A stretch of 64,000 nucleotides of DNA from Litoribacter ruber. GTDB lineage: Bacteria > Bacteroidota > Bacteroidia > Cytophagales > Cyclobacteriaceae. Positions within the stretch are counted from its first letter, which is position 1. Each line of letters opens with the position of its first letter. Below the pieces are notes generated by a model. That model ran no database searches and had not been told where the DNA came from. It was given only the letters and a program-made list of their open reading frames with translations. Both the position numbers and the translations under genes were made by a program. Shown here piece by piece: positions 1 to 8,514 of this stretch. The stretch is taken from the NCBI RefSeq assembly GCF_018500185.1, contig NZ_JAHBGI010000001.1, positions 310,001-374,000 of the forward strand. The letters are read 5' to 3'.

Positions 1-216
1 GAGGAATCTGATGATGAACTGGCCGCTATGGTATTGGAGCTGATTGACAACCAAGAGAAGCGTGAAGGATTTGGCCAGAAGGGGAGAGAGATCATTGAAA
101 ATGTATTCTCCTTGGAAAAGATGGGAGAGTCTTTTGAAAAAGCCTATATGCAGGCACTTTCCGCCACTGGTTATGAAGTAGAGACTTTTCAAGAAGTGTA
201 CAGTAACAATTTTTAG
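1..216 (+). CDS. Glycosyltransferase, C-terminal fragment (5' end outside window)
   Basis: The reading frame is open from base 1 and ends at TAG 214-216, so only the last 71 residues are present. The segment is mostly helical, with a pattern (EESDDELAAMVLELIDN, then GRE-IIEN-VFSLEKM) typical of the C-terminal helix region of GT-B family 4 glycosyltransferases, where the last helices fold back on the donor-binding domain. It lies 4 bases before the next glycosyltransferase, so the two are almost certainly co-transcribed in an EPS operon. The catalytic region is not visible, so the family call rests on the tail and on context. Confidence 0.6.
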   Translation, partial: EESDDELAAMVLELIDNQEKREGFGQKGREIIENVFSLEKMGESFEKAYMQALSATGYEVETFQEVYSNNF

Positions 217-220
217 AAAA

Positions 221-1150
221 ATGAAAGTTTTATTTGTGAGTAGGTCGAAGACGGGGAGTCCGCATGCTTTTGTGAGGGAGCAGGCGGAAGTGTTGACGGA
301 GAATTTTGAGATAGAGATCGACCATTTTTTAATCTCTGAGGGCGGCCTGAAAGGGTATTTTAAAGCAGCCCGTAGAATTGCAGCCTATCTTAAAAACCAT
401 CCTGTAGATCTTGTACATGTCCACTACGGCCTATCAGCCTTACCGGTGGTATTGGGCAAGATCTTCAGGATGCACAATAAGAAAATGGTGATCACCTATC
501 ACGGAAGTGATATCAACAAGTCAAACGAGCGGATAGTGTCCCTGTTTGCTTCCAAATTCTCGAGTTACAATATATTGGTATCCAATAGGATGGAGCAATT
601 TTTTAAGAAAGATTACCAAGTAATCCCATGTGGTGTGGATATTGATATCGATACCAACTATAGGGACCTGGTGCGGAAAGAGAAAGGTTGGGGCAAAAAC
701 GACTTTGTCATCCTGTTTAGCAATAGTTTTGAAAGACTTGAAAAAGACCCAGATTTTGCCAAAAAAGTCGTAGAGGAATTTAGAAAGAAAACTTCCAAAA
801 ATGTGCATTTTCTGGAGTTGAAAGGCTATAACCGTGCTCAGCTTACCCAGCTGATGCAAGCCGCTGACGTGATGCTCATGTGCAGCATCATGGAAGGAAG
901 TCCCCAAATCATCAAAGAATCAATATTGAACTCACTTCCCGTGCTATCTAATGACGTGGGCGAGGTGAAATTGATCTGTAATGAGGTAGATAACTGCCAT
1001 ATAGTGGATAAAACGGTAGAAGCCTATTGTGAGGTACTGGAGCAGATGGCTCAAGAACCCCATAGGATTATGAACCGCCAGCCGCTTCTTGCCGAATACG
1101 ACAATAAAGTAATTGCCCAAAAGATTTTTGCCATTTATCAAAGCGTATAA
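221..1150 (+). CDS. GT-B family 4-like glycosyltransferase
   Basis: 309 residues. It probably transfers a sugar from a nucleotide donor to a lipid-linked EPS intermediate at the cytoplasmic membrane face. Visible features are an N-terminal Rossmann half with the acceptor-side motif HVHYGLSALPVVLGK, then YHGSDINKS near residue 95, and the donor-side segment LMCSIMEGSPQIIKESILNS followed by LPVLSNDVGEV near residues 220-250. That is the usual E-x7-E-type arrangement of GT4 enzymes (here E225 region and KES). The length is slightly short for the family (usually 350-400). The start ATG follows the previous stop by 4 bases. Acceptor and donor cannot be told from sequence. Confidence 0.85.
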   Translation: MKVLFVSRSKTGSPHAFVREQAEVLTENFEIEIDHFLISEGGLKGYFKAARRIAAYLKNHPVDLVHVHYGLSALPVVLGKIFRMHNKKMVITYHGSDINKSNERIVSLFASKFSSYNILVSNRMEQFFKKDYQVIPCGVDIDIDTNYRDLVRKEKGWGKNDFVILFSNSFERLEKDPDFAKKVVEEFRKKTSKNVHFLELKGYNRAQLTQLMQAADVMLMCSIMEGSPQIIKESILNSLPVLSNDVGEVKLICNEVDNCHIVDKTVEAYCEVLEQMAQEPHRIMNRQPLLAEYDNKVIAQKIFAIYQSV

Positions 1151-1190
1151 CAGGGCCCATTGGCTTTGATTTTTAACTATTATCCAGACG

Positions 1191-2213
1191 ATGAAAATAT
1201 TAATCGACATAAAACACCCTGCCCAATTGAATCTGTTCAAAGGTCTTTCAAGAGACCTGGAAAAGGAGGGTTGGGAAGTGACCATTTGTTATTTGGAAAG
1301 AGGGAAGCTCCCAAAAATCATTCAGCGGGAATACCAGGGCTTTCACACCGTGCCGGTGGGAAGTAGTAAAGGTACCAAATGGTCCATCATGTGGGATGGA
1401 AATGTGAAGCGAACCTTCACCTTTCTGAATATGATCAGAAAAAACAAATATGACATCTGCATAGCAGCCAGCAGTATTCCACTAGCCTTGGCCGGAAGGC
1501 TGAGCGGTGTGCCGGTGATCCAGTTTTATGATGATCCAGAGCGGGGGAAAATCAATACCATAAACGCCAAGCTTTCCAAGCAGCTGTTTTTCCCTCCAAT
1601 TGTGGAAAAAGACAAGAAGACAAGCATCTTTAACTGTCTTAAGGAATGGAGTTATTTGAGCCCTAACAGGTTTAAGCCGGATCCGTCTATACTGGAAAAA
1701 TATGGCTTGAAGCCTAATGAATATGTTTTTGTGAGGGAAGTGAGCAACAAATCCTTCAACTACTATGACCAGGATGATGCGATTGTTTGCAAATTTTCTC
1801 CAAAAATGGACCCTAAGGCAAAGGTTTTGCTATCCTTGGAGGATAAAACCATTGCGGATAAATTCCCGAAGCACTGGACAATTTTGGAAGAACCGGTGGG
1901 AGATATCCACTCCCTAATTTATTATAGCAAGCTTGTGATTTCCTCAGGAGACAGCATGGCCCGTGAAGGAGCCATGCTGGGCGTGCCAAGTGTGTATTGC
2001 GGAATTAGAAAAATGAAAGCCAATGAGCTTCTTATGGGCTTGGGGCTTTTGCAACATCTTCCTAAAGATGAAGCGATCCCTTTTATTAATGAGACCATTG
2101 CCGAGAAGTTTGATGAAAACAAGCAGGAGCAAGTGCGTGGTAAGCTCTTGGTAGATTGGGATGATATGAATGTATTTATGAAAAACCAAATAAACAATTA
2201 TAAAAACAATTGA
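1191..2213 (+). CDS. DUF354 family GT-B-like protein
   Basis: 340 residues. The N-terminus MKILIDIKHPAQLNLFKGL is the signature start of DUF354 proteins (normally DIGHPAHVHLF), a family with a two-domain GT-B fold found in polysaccharide and archaeal glycan clusters. The C-terminal half has SSGDSMAREGAMLGVPS, the family's conserved donor-site-like loop. Stop TGA 2211-2213 is followed after one base by the ATG of the dehydrogenase at 2215, so translation is probably coupled. The biochemical reaction of DUF354 proteins is not established as far as I know; a sugar or nucleotide-sugar role is inferred from fold and neighbours. Confidence 0.8.
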   Translation: MKILIDIKHPAQLNLFKGLSRDLEKEGWEVTICYLERGKLPKIIQREYQGFHTVPVGSSKGTKWSIMWDGNVKRTFTFLNMIRKNKYDICIAASSIPLALAGRLSGVPVIQFYDDPERGKINTINAKLSKQLFFPPIVEKDKKTSIFNCLKEWSYLSPNRFKPDPSILEKYGLKPNEYVFVREVSNKSFNYYDQDDAIVCKFSPKMDPKAKVLLSLEDKTIADKFPKHWTILEEPVGDIHSLIYYSKLVISSGDSMAREGAMLGVPSVYCGIRKMKANELLMGLGLLQHLPKDEAIPFINETIAEKFDENKQEQVRGKLLVDWDDMNVFMKNQINNYKNN

Positions 2214-2214
2214 T

Positions 2215-3519
2215 ATGAAGATTTCAGTTTTTGGATTAGGATATGTCGGCTGTGTGAGTTTGGGTTGCCTTGCTAAAAATGGCCACCACCTTACCGGTGT
2301 CGATGTAAATTCTTTTAAAGTAGACCTGATCAACAAAGGGCAACCTACCATTTTAGAAAAGGATATTGACACCATCATCAAGGATGGTCATGAGCAAGGA
2401 AGAATTAAAGCGACCTTGGATGCAAAAGCAGCGGTGATGGAAACTGACTTAAGTATCATATGCGTGGGTACGCCATCTTCGCCACAGGGACACTTGAACC
2501 TGTCATACATTTTCAAAACTGCCGAGCAGATCGGTGAGGCTTTGAAAGATAAAGATAGATTCCATGTGATCACGATCAGAAGTACGGTGCTACCAGGTAC
2601 CAATGAGAAATTCGGAAAAATCGTAGAGGAATTTTCCGGTAAGGAAAGAGGAAAGCATTTTTCTGTGGTATCCAACCCTGAGTTTTTGAGAGAGGGTACT
2701 GCTGTGAAGGATTACTACAACCCATCGGTGACCGTAGTGGGTGGCGATCATGAACAGGCATTGGAAATGGTCGCTTCTCTTTACCAAGAGTTGGACGCTC
2801 CAATTAAGAAAACAGACATTAAGATAGCTGAAATCATCAAATATGTAAACAACAGCTACCATGCGCTTAAAATTGTTTTCGCTAACGAAGTGGGTAACAT
2901 CTGTAAGTCTATGGACATTGACTCCCATAAAGTGATGGAGCTTTTCTGCAGTGATACACATTTGAATATTTCCCCTGCATACTTCAAGCCTGGTTTTGCC
3001 TATGGCGGAAGCTGTTTGCCAAAGGATTTGAAAGGTCTAGTTACTTTAGGACATGATAACTATCTATATACGCCTGTGCTATCTGGCATTGAGGCTTCGA
3101 ATGAAAACCAGAAAAAATCAGCCTTTGAGCTGGTAACCAAGTCCGGTAAGAAAAACATCTGTTTTGTAGGGCTAAGCTTTAAGGAAGGAACTGATGATTT
3201 GCGTTACTCCCCCTCTGTGGATTTGGCAGAAATGCTTATCGGTAAAGGCTATAACATCACCATTTACGATGAGAATGTGCATATGTCCAAACTGATCGGT
3301 GCCAATGAGGCCTATATCAACGAGAGGTTGCCGCACTTGTCCGAGTTGTTGTCTACTGATCTTGAGGAAGCTATCAAAAATAATGACGTGATCATAGTGA
3401 ACCACAGAAACTTTGAAGGCTGCAAGTACTTTGATTTGTTAAAGGAGAAGGAAGTGATCGACTTGGTGAGAGTGGATGAGCTGAAAGAGTTGCCGCAGTA
3501 CGCTGGGCTTTGCTGGTAA
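2215..3519 (+). CDS. Nucleotide-sugar 6-dehydrogenase, AlgD (GDP-mannose) type
   Basis: 434 residues. It oxidises the C6 hydroxyl of an NDP-hexose to the uronic acid in two NAD-dependent steps in the cytoplasm. The N-terminal Rossmann motif is GLGYVG (residues 7-12). The catalytic cysteine lies in GGSCLPKDLKG at C267, which matches the position of C268 in Pseudomonas AlgD. NPEFLREGTA is the conserved substrate-loop motif. Overall wording, including the C-terminal GLCW (GICW in AlgD), resembles GDP-mannose dehydrogenase more than UDP-glucose dehydrogenase, so GDP-mannuronate is the likely product, though UDP-glucuronate cannot be excluded. It is the last gene of the first operon, followed by a strong hairpin at 3633-3666. 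No alginate polymerase (Alg8/44) is visible in the window. Confidence 0.85.
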   Translation: MKISVFGLGYVGCVSLGCLAKNGHHLTGVDVNSFKVDLINKGQPTILEKDIDTIIKDGHEQGRIKATLDAKAAVMETDLSIICVGTPSSPQGHLNLSYIFKTAEQIGEALKDKDRFHVITIRSTVLPGTNEKFGKIVEEFSGKERGKHFSVVSNPEFLREGTAVKDYYNPSVTVVGGDHEQALEMVASLYQELDAPIKKTDIKIAEIIKYVNNSYHALKIVFANEVGNICKSMDIDSHKVMELFCSDTHLNISPAYFKPGFAYGGSCLPKDLKGLVTLGHDNYLYTPVLSGIEASNENQKKSAFELVTKSGKKNICFVGLSFKEGTDDLRYSPSVDLAEMLIGKGYNITIYDENVHMSKLIGANEAYINERLPHLSELLSTDLEEAIKNNDVIIVNHRNFEGCKYFDLLKEKEVIDLVRVDELKELPQYAGLCW

Positions 3520-3632
3520 TTAGTAAAAGTAAAGTTTTTATTCAAATATTTATTTTTTATCATTAAATTGACCAAATCATAACGATTGGGAATAGAATTT
3601 GAATAGTTTTTATAAGTCAAAAGAAAATTGAT

Positions 3633-3666
3633 AAAACCGGGCTCAGTATAACCTGGGCCTGGTTTT
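3633..3666 (+). terminator. Strong hairpin terminator after the dehydrogenase
   Basis: A 14-bp stem (AAAACCGGGCTCAG with CTGGGCCTGGTTTT, two G-U wobbles) closes a 6-base loop and is followed by an interrupted T stretch (TTTTAAGTCTTTTTT). It separates the glycosyltransferase/dehydrogenase operon from the acyltransferase array. No gene is visible between 3520 and 3808. Confidence 0.75.
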
Positions 3667-3808
3667 AAGTCTTTTTTACAAACCTTATCCAAGTTTGAAT
3701 ATACCTGATAGGAAGTAATAGGTTAGTATTTTTTCACTAAACCCTGCTAACCCAAAGTTTTTAATCTATATCAGTGTATTTGATTTTGTACCTATAGAAA
3801 CCGTTAAT

Positions 3809-5482
3809 ATGATTAGTCCCGTTACAAATTTGAGCGAATTTACAAACAAAGCTAATAGCCCTGTGGAAATGAAGACGTTGGTCGGTGAGGAGGTTTTTGA
3901 TTTTTTGGATAACAAAGAAAATCAAAATCAGTATGATCAACTTTTTGAAAAATGTCCTTGGAAGACCGCTTTTCAAAACAGAGATTTCATCAGCACTTGG
4001 TACAGGCACTACAAAAGCAGTTATCTCCCAATTTTGGTTTATTCCACACAAGGCGATGAGCTGATAGGTGTACTTTCACTGGCGGCAGTAAAACCGAGTT
4101 CTGGACAAGTTAAAAAATTCGACAGAGTAAAAATTTTAGGTGCTGGCCATTACAGGGCTGAATACCAAGTGTGGTTGTCTGAACCTCACAACAGTGAAAT
4201 ATTTATCAAATCGGCCTTAAAAAGCGTAATTGAGCTTTACCCTAAAAGCGATATCTTTTTAAGATTTGTGCCAAATGGCGACTGTCTGGACTGGGTGGAA
4301 CTTGACCCTTTTTGGAAAAAGCACTGCATCGTACAGTCCTTTAGAAGGGTGCTGATCAAAATGACGGAGCCTGAATTCCCCAAGCTCTTTACCAAAAAAG
4401 AATTTAAGAACAAGAGAAACAGGCTAAAAAGACTGGAAGGTTTTGAGTTTAGCAAAATCACCGATTTGGAGGAGTTTAAGAGGGTGCTGCCAGACTTGAC
4501 TGACCAGTATGACTTTAGACAAGGAGCCATGTTCAACAAGTTTCCGTTTAGGGATGCTCCCGAGATGAAGGAGCTGCTTGTGGAGCTTTTTAAGAAAAAC
4601 ATGCTCCATGTGACCGTGATGCGGGATGGGGAAGAAATTCTAGCCTCCATCGTAGCGGTAACCCATAAAGAGTGGGCGCACCTAGGAGCTATCAATACAC
4701 ATACCCCTTTCCATGGGAAAAACTCCCCAGGCTTTGTACATTTTATTATGCTTCAGCAAATGCTTTCTGAGGAAGGATTTGAAGTGTTTGACCTTACTGC
4801 AGGAGGGGATCTTTATAAGGAAAGAATGGCCAATTACCATGATTATGTGTACACGTTGCTATTCACCCAAAATCAGACATTCAAGATAAAGCGCAGCATT
4901 AGAAAGGCCGTGATGGGCATGCTTGTAAAAGCCAACATCCGCCCGATGTCTGTGGAACTTAACATTAAGCGAAAATTCTATTTACTCAAAAGTAGGATGA
5001 AGTTATGGAAGGAAAAGGATGTTGTTTTCACTGCCATCAAAAAGCGTTTGGCCGGTAAAAAGGACAAACCCGTTACTTTGGCAATGGAAGTCAATACCTC
5101 TTCAGACCAATTGCCTATCCGAAAAAATAGCCTGAAGGATAATCTAGAATTCAACGGTGGGGGCACTACGTTGAGCAAATGGGAATATCTGCAGGAGACT
5201 ATGCGGAAATTTGAGACAGGCGAAACCTCTTACACTTGGGTGAAAGATGGTGATTTGAAGGCTTGTGTTTGGGTGAGTGAAGAGGAGGATCTGGGTGTAC
5301 CCGTGATCAAGGATTTTTACATTCATCCATCCGTTGATAATGAATTTAATTTATTTATCAATCAAGTAGCCGGCAATATTCAGAAAAAGGGCGAAAAGAT
5401 TAAGGCAGTGGTGCCTGGTTATGACAGTAAGCTTTTTAAGATTTTGCAGAAAGCAGGATTTGAAAGCAATGGAGCGGCCTAA
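3809..5482 (+). CDS. FemAB/BioF2-like acyltransferase, array copy 1
   Basis: 557 residues, first of six paralogues. The central part (about 190-370) matches the Acetyltransf_6/BioF2-like GNAT-fold family: YDFRQGAMFN, then HLGAINTHTP...NSPGFVHF, then FDLTAGGDLYKERMA. The N-terminal part holds the family pattern CPWKTAFQNRDFISTWY near residue 50. A third region (about 430-557) has WVKDGDLKACVWV, DFYIHP and ends KILQKAGFES, which looks like the second half of a GNAT fold. No signal peptide or membrane segment is seen, so it is cytoplasmic. Such enzymes acylate amino groups, some using aminoacyl-tRNA (FemAB) and some acyl-CoA or acyl-ACP; the substrate here is unknown. It leads a same-strand run to 13518. 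Confidence 0.8.
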   Translation: MISPVTNLSEFTNKANSPVEMKTLVGEEVFDFLDNKENQNQYDQLFEKCPWKTAFQNRDFISTWYRHYKSSYLPILVYSTQGDELIGVLSLAAVKPSSGQVKKFDRVKILGAGHYRAEYQVWLSEPHNSEIFIKSALKSVIELYPKSDIFLRFVPNGDCLDWVELDPFWKKHCIVQSFRRVLIKMTEPEFPKLFTKKEFKNKRNRLKRLEGFEFSKITDLEEFKRVLPDLTDQYDFRQGAMFNKFPFRDAPEMKELLVELFKKNMLHVTVMRDGEEILASIVAVTHKEWAHLGAINTHTPFHGKNSPGFVHFIMLQQMLSEEGFEVFDLTAGGDLYKERMANYHDYVYTLLFTQNQTFKIKRSIRKAVMGMLVKANIRPMSVELNIKRKFYLLKSRMKLWKEKDVVFTAIKKRLAGKKDKPVTLAMEVNTSSDQLPIRKNSLKDNLEFNGGGTTLSKWEYLQETMRKFETGETSYTWVKDGDLKACVWVSEEEDLGVPVIKDFYIHPSVDNEFNLFINQVAGNIQKKGEKIKAVVPGYDSKLFKILQKAGFESNGAA

Positions 5483-5533
5483 GCCGAGAAGATTGACAGC
5501 TATTTTTAATATTTAATACTTTCCCAAGATTAT

Positions 5534-6649
5534 ATGAAAACATGTAGATTCGGAATGTGGCCTGTACTTCCATTAAATGTACACTTTAAGAAGCCTTCCG
5601 ATTATAAGCCCTTTCCTTTAGATGAGGAAAATTTGCAGATTTACTCTAGAGCGCGTCATGCTATGTATAATGCCTGCAAGGCTTTGGGCTGGGGTAAAGA
5701 GGATGCTATTTTGGTACCGGCATATCACCACGGGTCCGAAATTCAAGCCCTTTGTGACCTGGATATCCAATTGAAATATTACGAACTCACGGATAAGCTA
5801 GAGCCCAACCCTGAGGAGTTGGATCAATTGATGACCACGAATGTGAGAGCTTTGTATATTACGCATTATTTGGGCTTTCCTCAAAATGCCGCCTTTTGGA
5901 GGAAATGGTGTGATGAGCGAAATATCATGCTGATTGAGGATGCCGCTCAGGCTTTTCTAGCTGAAAGGGATGGCATTCCAGTAGGTTCACATGGTGATTT
6001 CTCCATTTATTGTCTCTACAAAACTTATGGCTTGCCTGATGGCGGGGCCTTGGTGTCCAAAAAGCCTTTGAAGGATAATTATGCCAAGGCTCCCTCTGGA
6101 GTATGGCCAATGGTAAAGCGCCATATCAACTTCGTCTCTGAGCAAAGGGGTGAAGTGGCTGGACTGCATCTGAGGTTCAACGACGCTATGAGTGTCTATA
6201 AAAAGGTAAAGAATGAATCCAACGAAAAGGAACTTCAGTTGGGAGATCCTACCACCAGAGCCTCTGCGATGACCATGAAGTTGTTGCCTTTATTGTTGGA
6301 TGAAAACACTGCCGCAAAAAGACGCGAAAACTACCGTTATATGCTAAGTAAGTTAGGGGAGTTGGTGCCACCGCCGTTCAATGAATTGCCGGATGGGGCT
6401 AGTCCGTTTGCATTTCCTGTCAAACTGAATGATGCAAAAGAGTTTTTGGCGCGATTGAAGAAGAAAGGGGTAATCGGACAGCTATTTTGGCTCAATCCAC
6501 ATCCTACCTTGCCTAAAGCTGAATTTCCATTCAGTATAGAATTGAGAGAAGGGGTAATGGCCTTGCCGGTTCACCAAGATTTGTCTGTAAAGGAGCTGGA
6601 TAAAATAATCAACGCAGTAAAAGAATGCCTTCCAGTAGTTCAATTGTAA
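5534..6649 (+). CDS. DegT/DnrJ/EryC1-type PLP aminotransferase
   Basis: 371 residues. Family members transfer an amino group from glutamate to a keto-sugar nucleotide, making an amino sugar. Visible are LVPAYHHGSEIQAL (substrate/PLP phosphate side, about 63-76), the PLP-ring aspartate in LIEDAAQAF (about 137), and the Schiff-base lysine in IYCLYKTYGLPDGG (K near 164), in the place of the family's SFxxxK motif. It has the normal family length. It sits between copies 1 and 2 of the acyltransferase array, on the same strand with 51- and 167-base gaps, so amine production next to amine acylation is a plausible pairing. The exact keto-sugar is unknown; a free-standing sugar dehydratase is not in the window. 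Confidence 0.8.
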   Translation: MKTCRFGMWPVLPLNVHFKKPSDYKPFPLDEENLQIYSRARHAMYNACKALGWGKEDAILVPAYHHGSEIQALCDLDIQLKYYELTDKLEPNPEELDQLMTTNVRALYITHYLGFPQNAAFWRKWCDERNIMLIEDAAQAFLAERDGIPVGSHGDFSIYCLYKTYGLPDGGALVSKKPLKDNYAKAPSGVWPMVKRHINFVSEQRGEVAGLHLRFNDAMSVYKKVKNESNEKELQLGDPTTRASAMTMKLLPLLLDENTAAKRRENYRYMLSKLGELVPPPFNELPDGASPFAFPVKLNDAKEFLARLKKKGVIGQLFWLNPHPTLPKAEFPFSIELREGVMALPVHQDLSVKELDKIINAVKECLPVVQL

Positions 6650-6816
6650 TATCTAAATAGGTCACCTTGAAAGCGTTAGATGGTGTAAATTACCTTTTTC
6701 GGGGATAATTTTCAGATTTCTAACTAGTATTGGCAGGTTTAGTATGGAAATTGCGATATATAAATAAGCGGTATCAGCGCTAGATAAAATTTTGTAAACT
6801 GAATTATATTTTTGAT

Positions 6817-8442
6817 ATGGAAGTAATGGAAGTGTCTACTGAAACTACATCAAGTGAGAGGACCATTGATATTGTAGTTGGGAATGAGGCTTTGAATCTG
6901 CTGGAAAACAAACAGTTTTGTGAGCAGTGGGATAGCTTATATGAAAGCTGTACTTGGGCCACCGTATTTCAGTCCCGTCAATTTGTGACTAGTAATTATA
7001 CCCTGACTCATCAAAAATATACCCCCGTGATTGTCAAAATGGAGCATAACGGTAAACTTACCGGTTTGCTTAACTTGGCTATTAACCCTCCGGGAAGGAA
7101 AAAAAGAAAAAAGAATTGCTATTTGGTAGGAGCAGGACATGGTGAAGCAGATTACCATGCGTGGCTAACAAGTAGGGAAGATAGTACATATTTTGTTGGG
7201 ACGAGCTTTCGGAAGCTGTTGAAAAAGTTTCCAGGCCAACATATATCCCTGAGACATCTCAACCCTGACGTTCCAACTGATTGGGTAGAAGCCGATCCTG
7301 AAATAGGAAAACTATGTGTTTTCCAGCCTTTCAATAGGGCATTGGTGGATTTGGATAATTATCAAATATCCAAAAGAGACCGGAAGCGAATCAACCGGAT
7401 GAACAGGATTGGTCAGTTTGAGGAGGTTAAAGATTTAACTGTTTTTGAGTCGATAATCGACGACTTAGGAGCTAAGTACGATTTCCGACAAGCGGCAATG
7501 TTCAACCAGTTTCCATTTAGTGAATCCCCTACCAACAGGAAATTCTTGCTGGATTTATTCAAACGTGGTGTGATCAGGGTTACGATTTTCCGGACAAAAG
7601 ACGACATCATTGCCGGAATTGCCTCTGTGCATGGAAAGGAGAGGGCCATTTTAGGAGGAATAAACTTCCACTTGCCATCCTACTCTTATTATTCTCCTGG
7701 GTATATCCAGTTTTTGTTGCTGTTTGACCATTTGTCAAAGGAGAAGAACCATAAGTTTTTTGACTTGACTCCAGGAGATGATCCGTATAAGATGAGATTG
7801 GCCAGCAAGGTTGAAACTGTTTATAAATTGACCGTGACGCCTGACCCAGTATTTAGAGCAGATAAGCAATTTAAGATTAAGCTTTACGACTGGATCCTGA
7901 GCAAGGGGCATAACCCATATACCATCAAGCTTCATATAGACAAGGAGAAATACATCATGAAGGAAAAAGGTATGAAAAAATACCTAACCCAATTGATTAA
8001 ATCAAAAATCAAAAAGCCTGTATTTGAATCATACAACTTGAGCCTTAACGGGCAAGTGCCGGAAACGGCTCCTGTGGTGTTGAAGAGAAACAATCTGAAA
8101 GACCTTTTGGATTACCAATTTGACGGCACAAAAGCTACCCGCTGGGAGTTTTACAGTGACGGAATGAGAAAGATGGAGGCTAATGAGGAGTGCTTTACTT
8201 GGGCTAAGAATGAAGTGCTTTTGGCGTCTGTTTGGTTTAAAAAAGAGAAAAACGAGCGGACCGAAGAGGAATGTGTTTTAGTTTACGATTTTTATTTTGA
8301 TGAGGAAGCTGAAGGAAGCGAGAAAGAATTTTTTGAATCTGTTCTGAAAAGGCTAAAAGAAGAGGGGATTGAAAATGTGGAGGTCAAGTTGGGCCCCGAT
8401 GACAAAAACCTGTATAGTTTAGTCAAAAGCTATCAGCACTAA
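6817..8442 (+). CDS. FemAB/BioF2-like acyltransferase, array copy 2
   Basis: 541 residues, with the same three-part layout as copy 1. The N-terminal pattern is CTWATVFQSRQFVTSNY. The GNAT-like centre has YDFRQAAMFNQFPF, GGINFHLP...YSPGYIQF and FDLTPGDDPYKMRLA. The C-terminal part has KNEVLLASVWF and YDFYFDEEAEGS. It differs from the other copies in that TGG/PGG-D becomes PGDD, and in the basic run GRKKRKKNC near residue 93. Two ATGs (6817, 6826) are possible; the first keeps an N-terminal length like the paralogues. A weak hairpin with a T run follows at 8448-8462. Confidence 0.8.
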   Translation: MEVMEVSTETTSSERTIDIVVGNEALNLLENKQFCEQWDSLYESCTWATVFQSRQFVTSNYTLTHQKYTPVIVKMEHNGKLTGLLNLAINPPGRKKRKKNCYLVGAGHGEADYHAWLTSREDSTYFVGTSFRKLLKKFPGQHISLRHLNPDVPTDWVEADPEIGKLCVFQPFNRALVDLDNYQISKRDRKRINRMNRIGQFEEVKDLTVFESIIDDLGAKYDFRQAAMFNQFPFSESPTNRKFLLDLFKRGVIRVTIFRTKDDIIAGIASVHGKERAILGGINFHLPSYSYYSPGYIQFLLLFDHLSKEKNHKFFDLTPGDDPYKMRLASKVETVYKLTVTPDPVFRADKQFKIKLYDWILSKGHNPYTIKLHIDKEKYIMKEKGMKKYLTQLIKSKIKKPVFESYNLSLNGQVPETAPVVLKRNNLKDLLDYQFDGTKATRWEFYSDGMRKMEANEECFTWAKNEVLLASVWFKKEKNERTEEECVLVYDFYFDEEAEGSEKEFFESVLKRLKEEGIENVEVKLGPDDKNLYSLVKSYQH

Positions 8443-8447
8443 GCTTA

Positions 8448-8462
8448 AGGCCGAAATGGCCT
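8448..8462 (+). terminator. Weak terminator or attenuator between array copies 2 and 3
   Basis: AGGCC and GGCCT form a 5-bp stem with loop GAAAT, followed directly by ATTTTTAA. It is short, so partial termination at best; it could lower expression of the downstream copies. Confidence 0.3.
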
Positions 8463-8514
8463 ATTTTTAAAGTAGTAAGATCTAAATTTTTGCTGTCATT
8501 CAAAATATCATGGA

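Noticed and set aside
6807-6814. TATTTTTG as promoter of acyltransferase copy 2
   Set aside because: It fits TAnnTTTG but ends 2 bases before the ATG and has no TTG at a proper distance; probably chance in AT-rich DNA.
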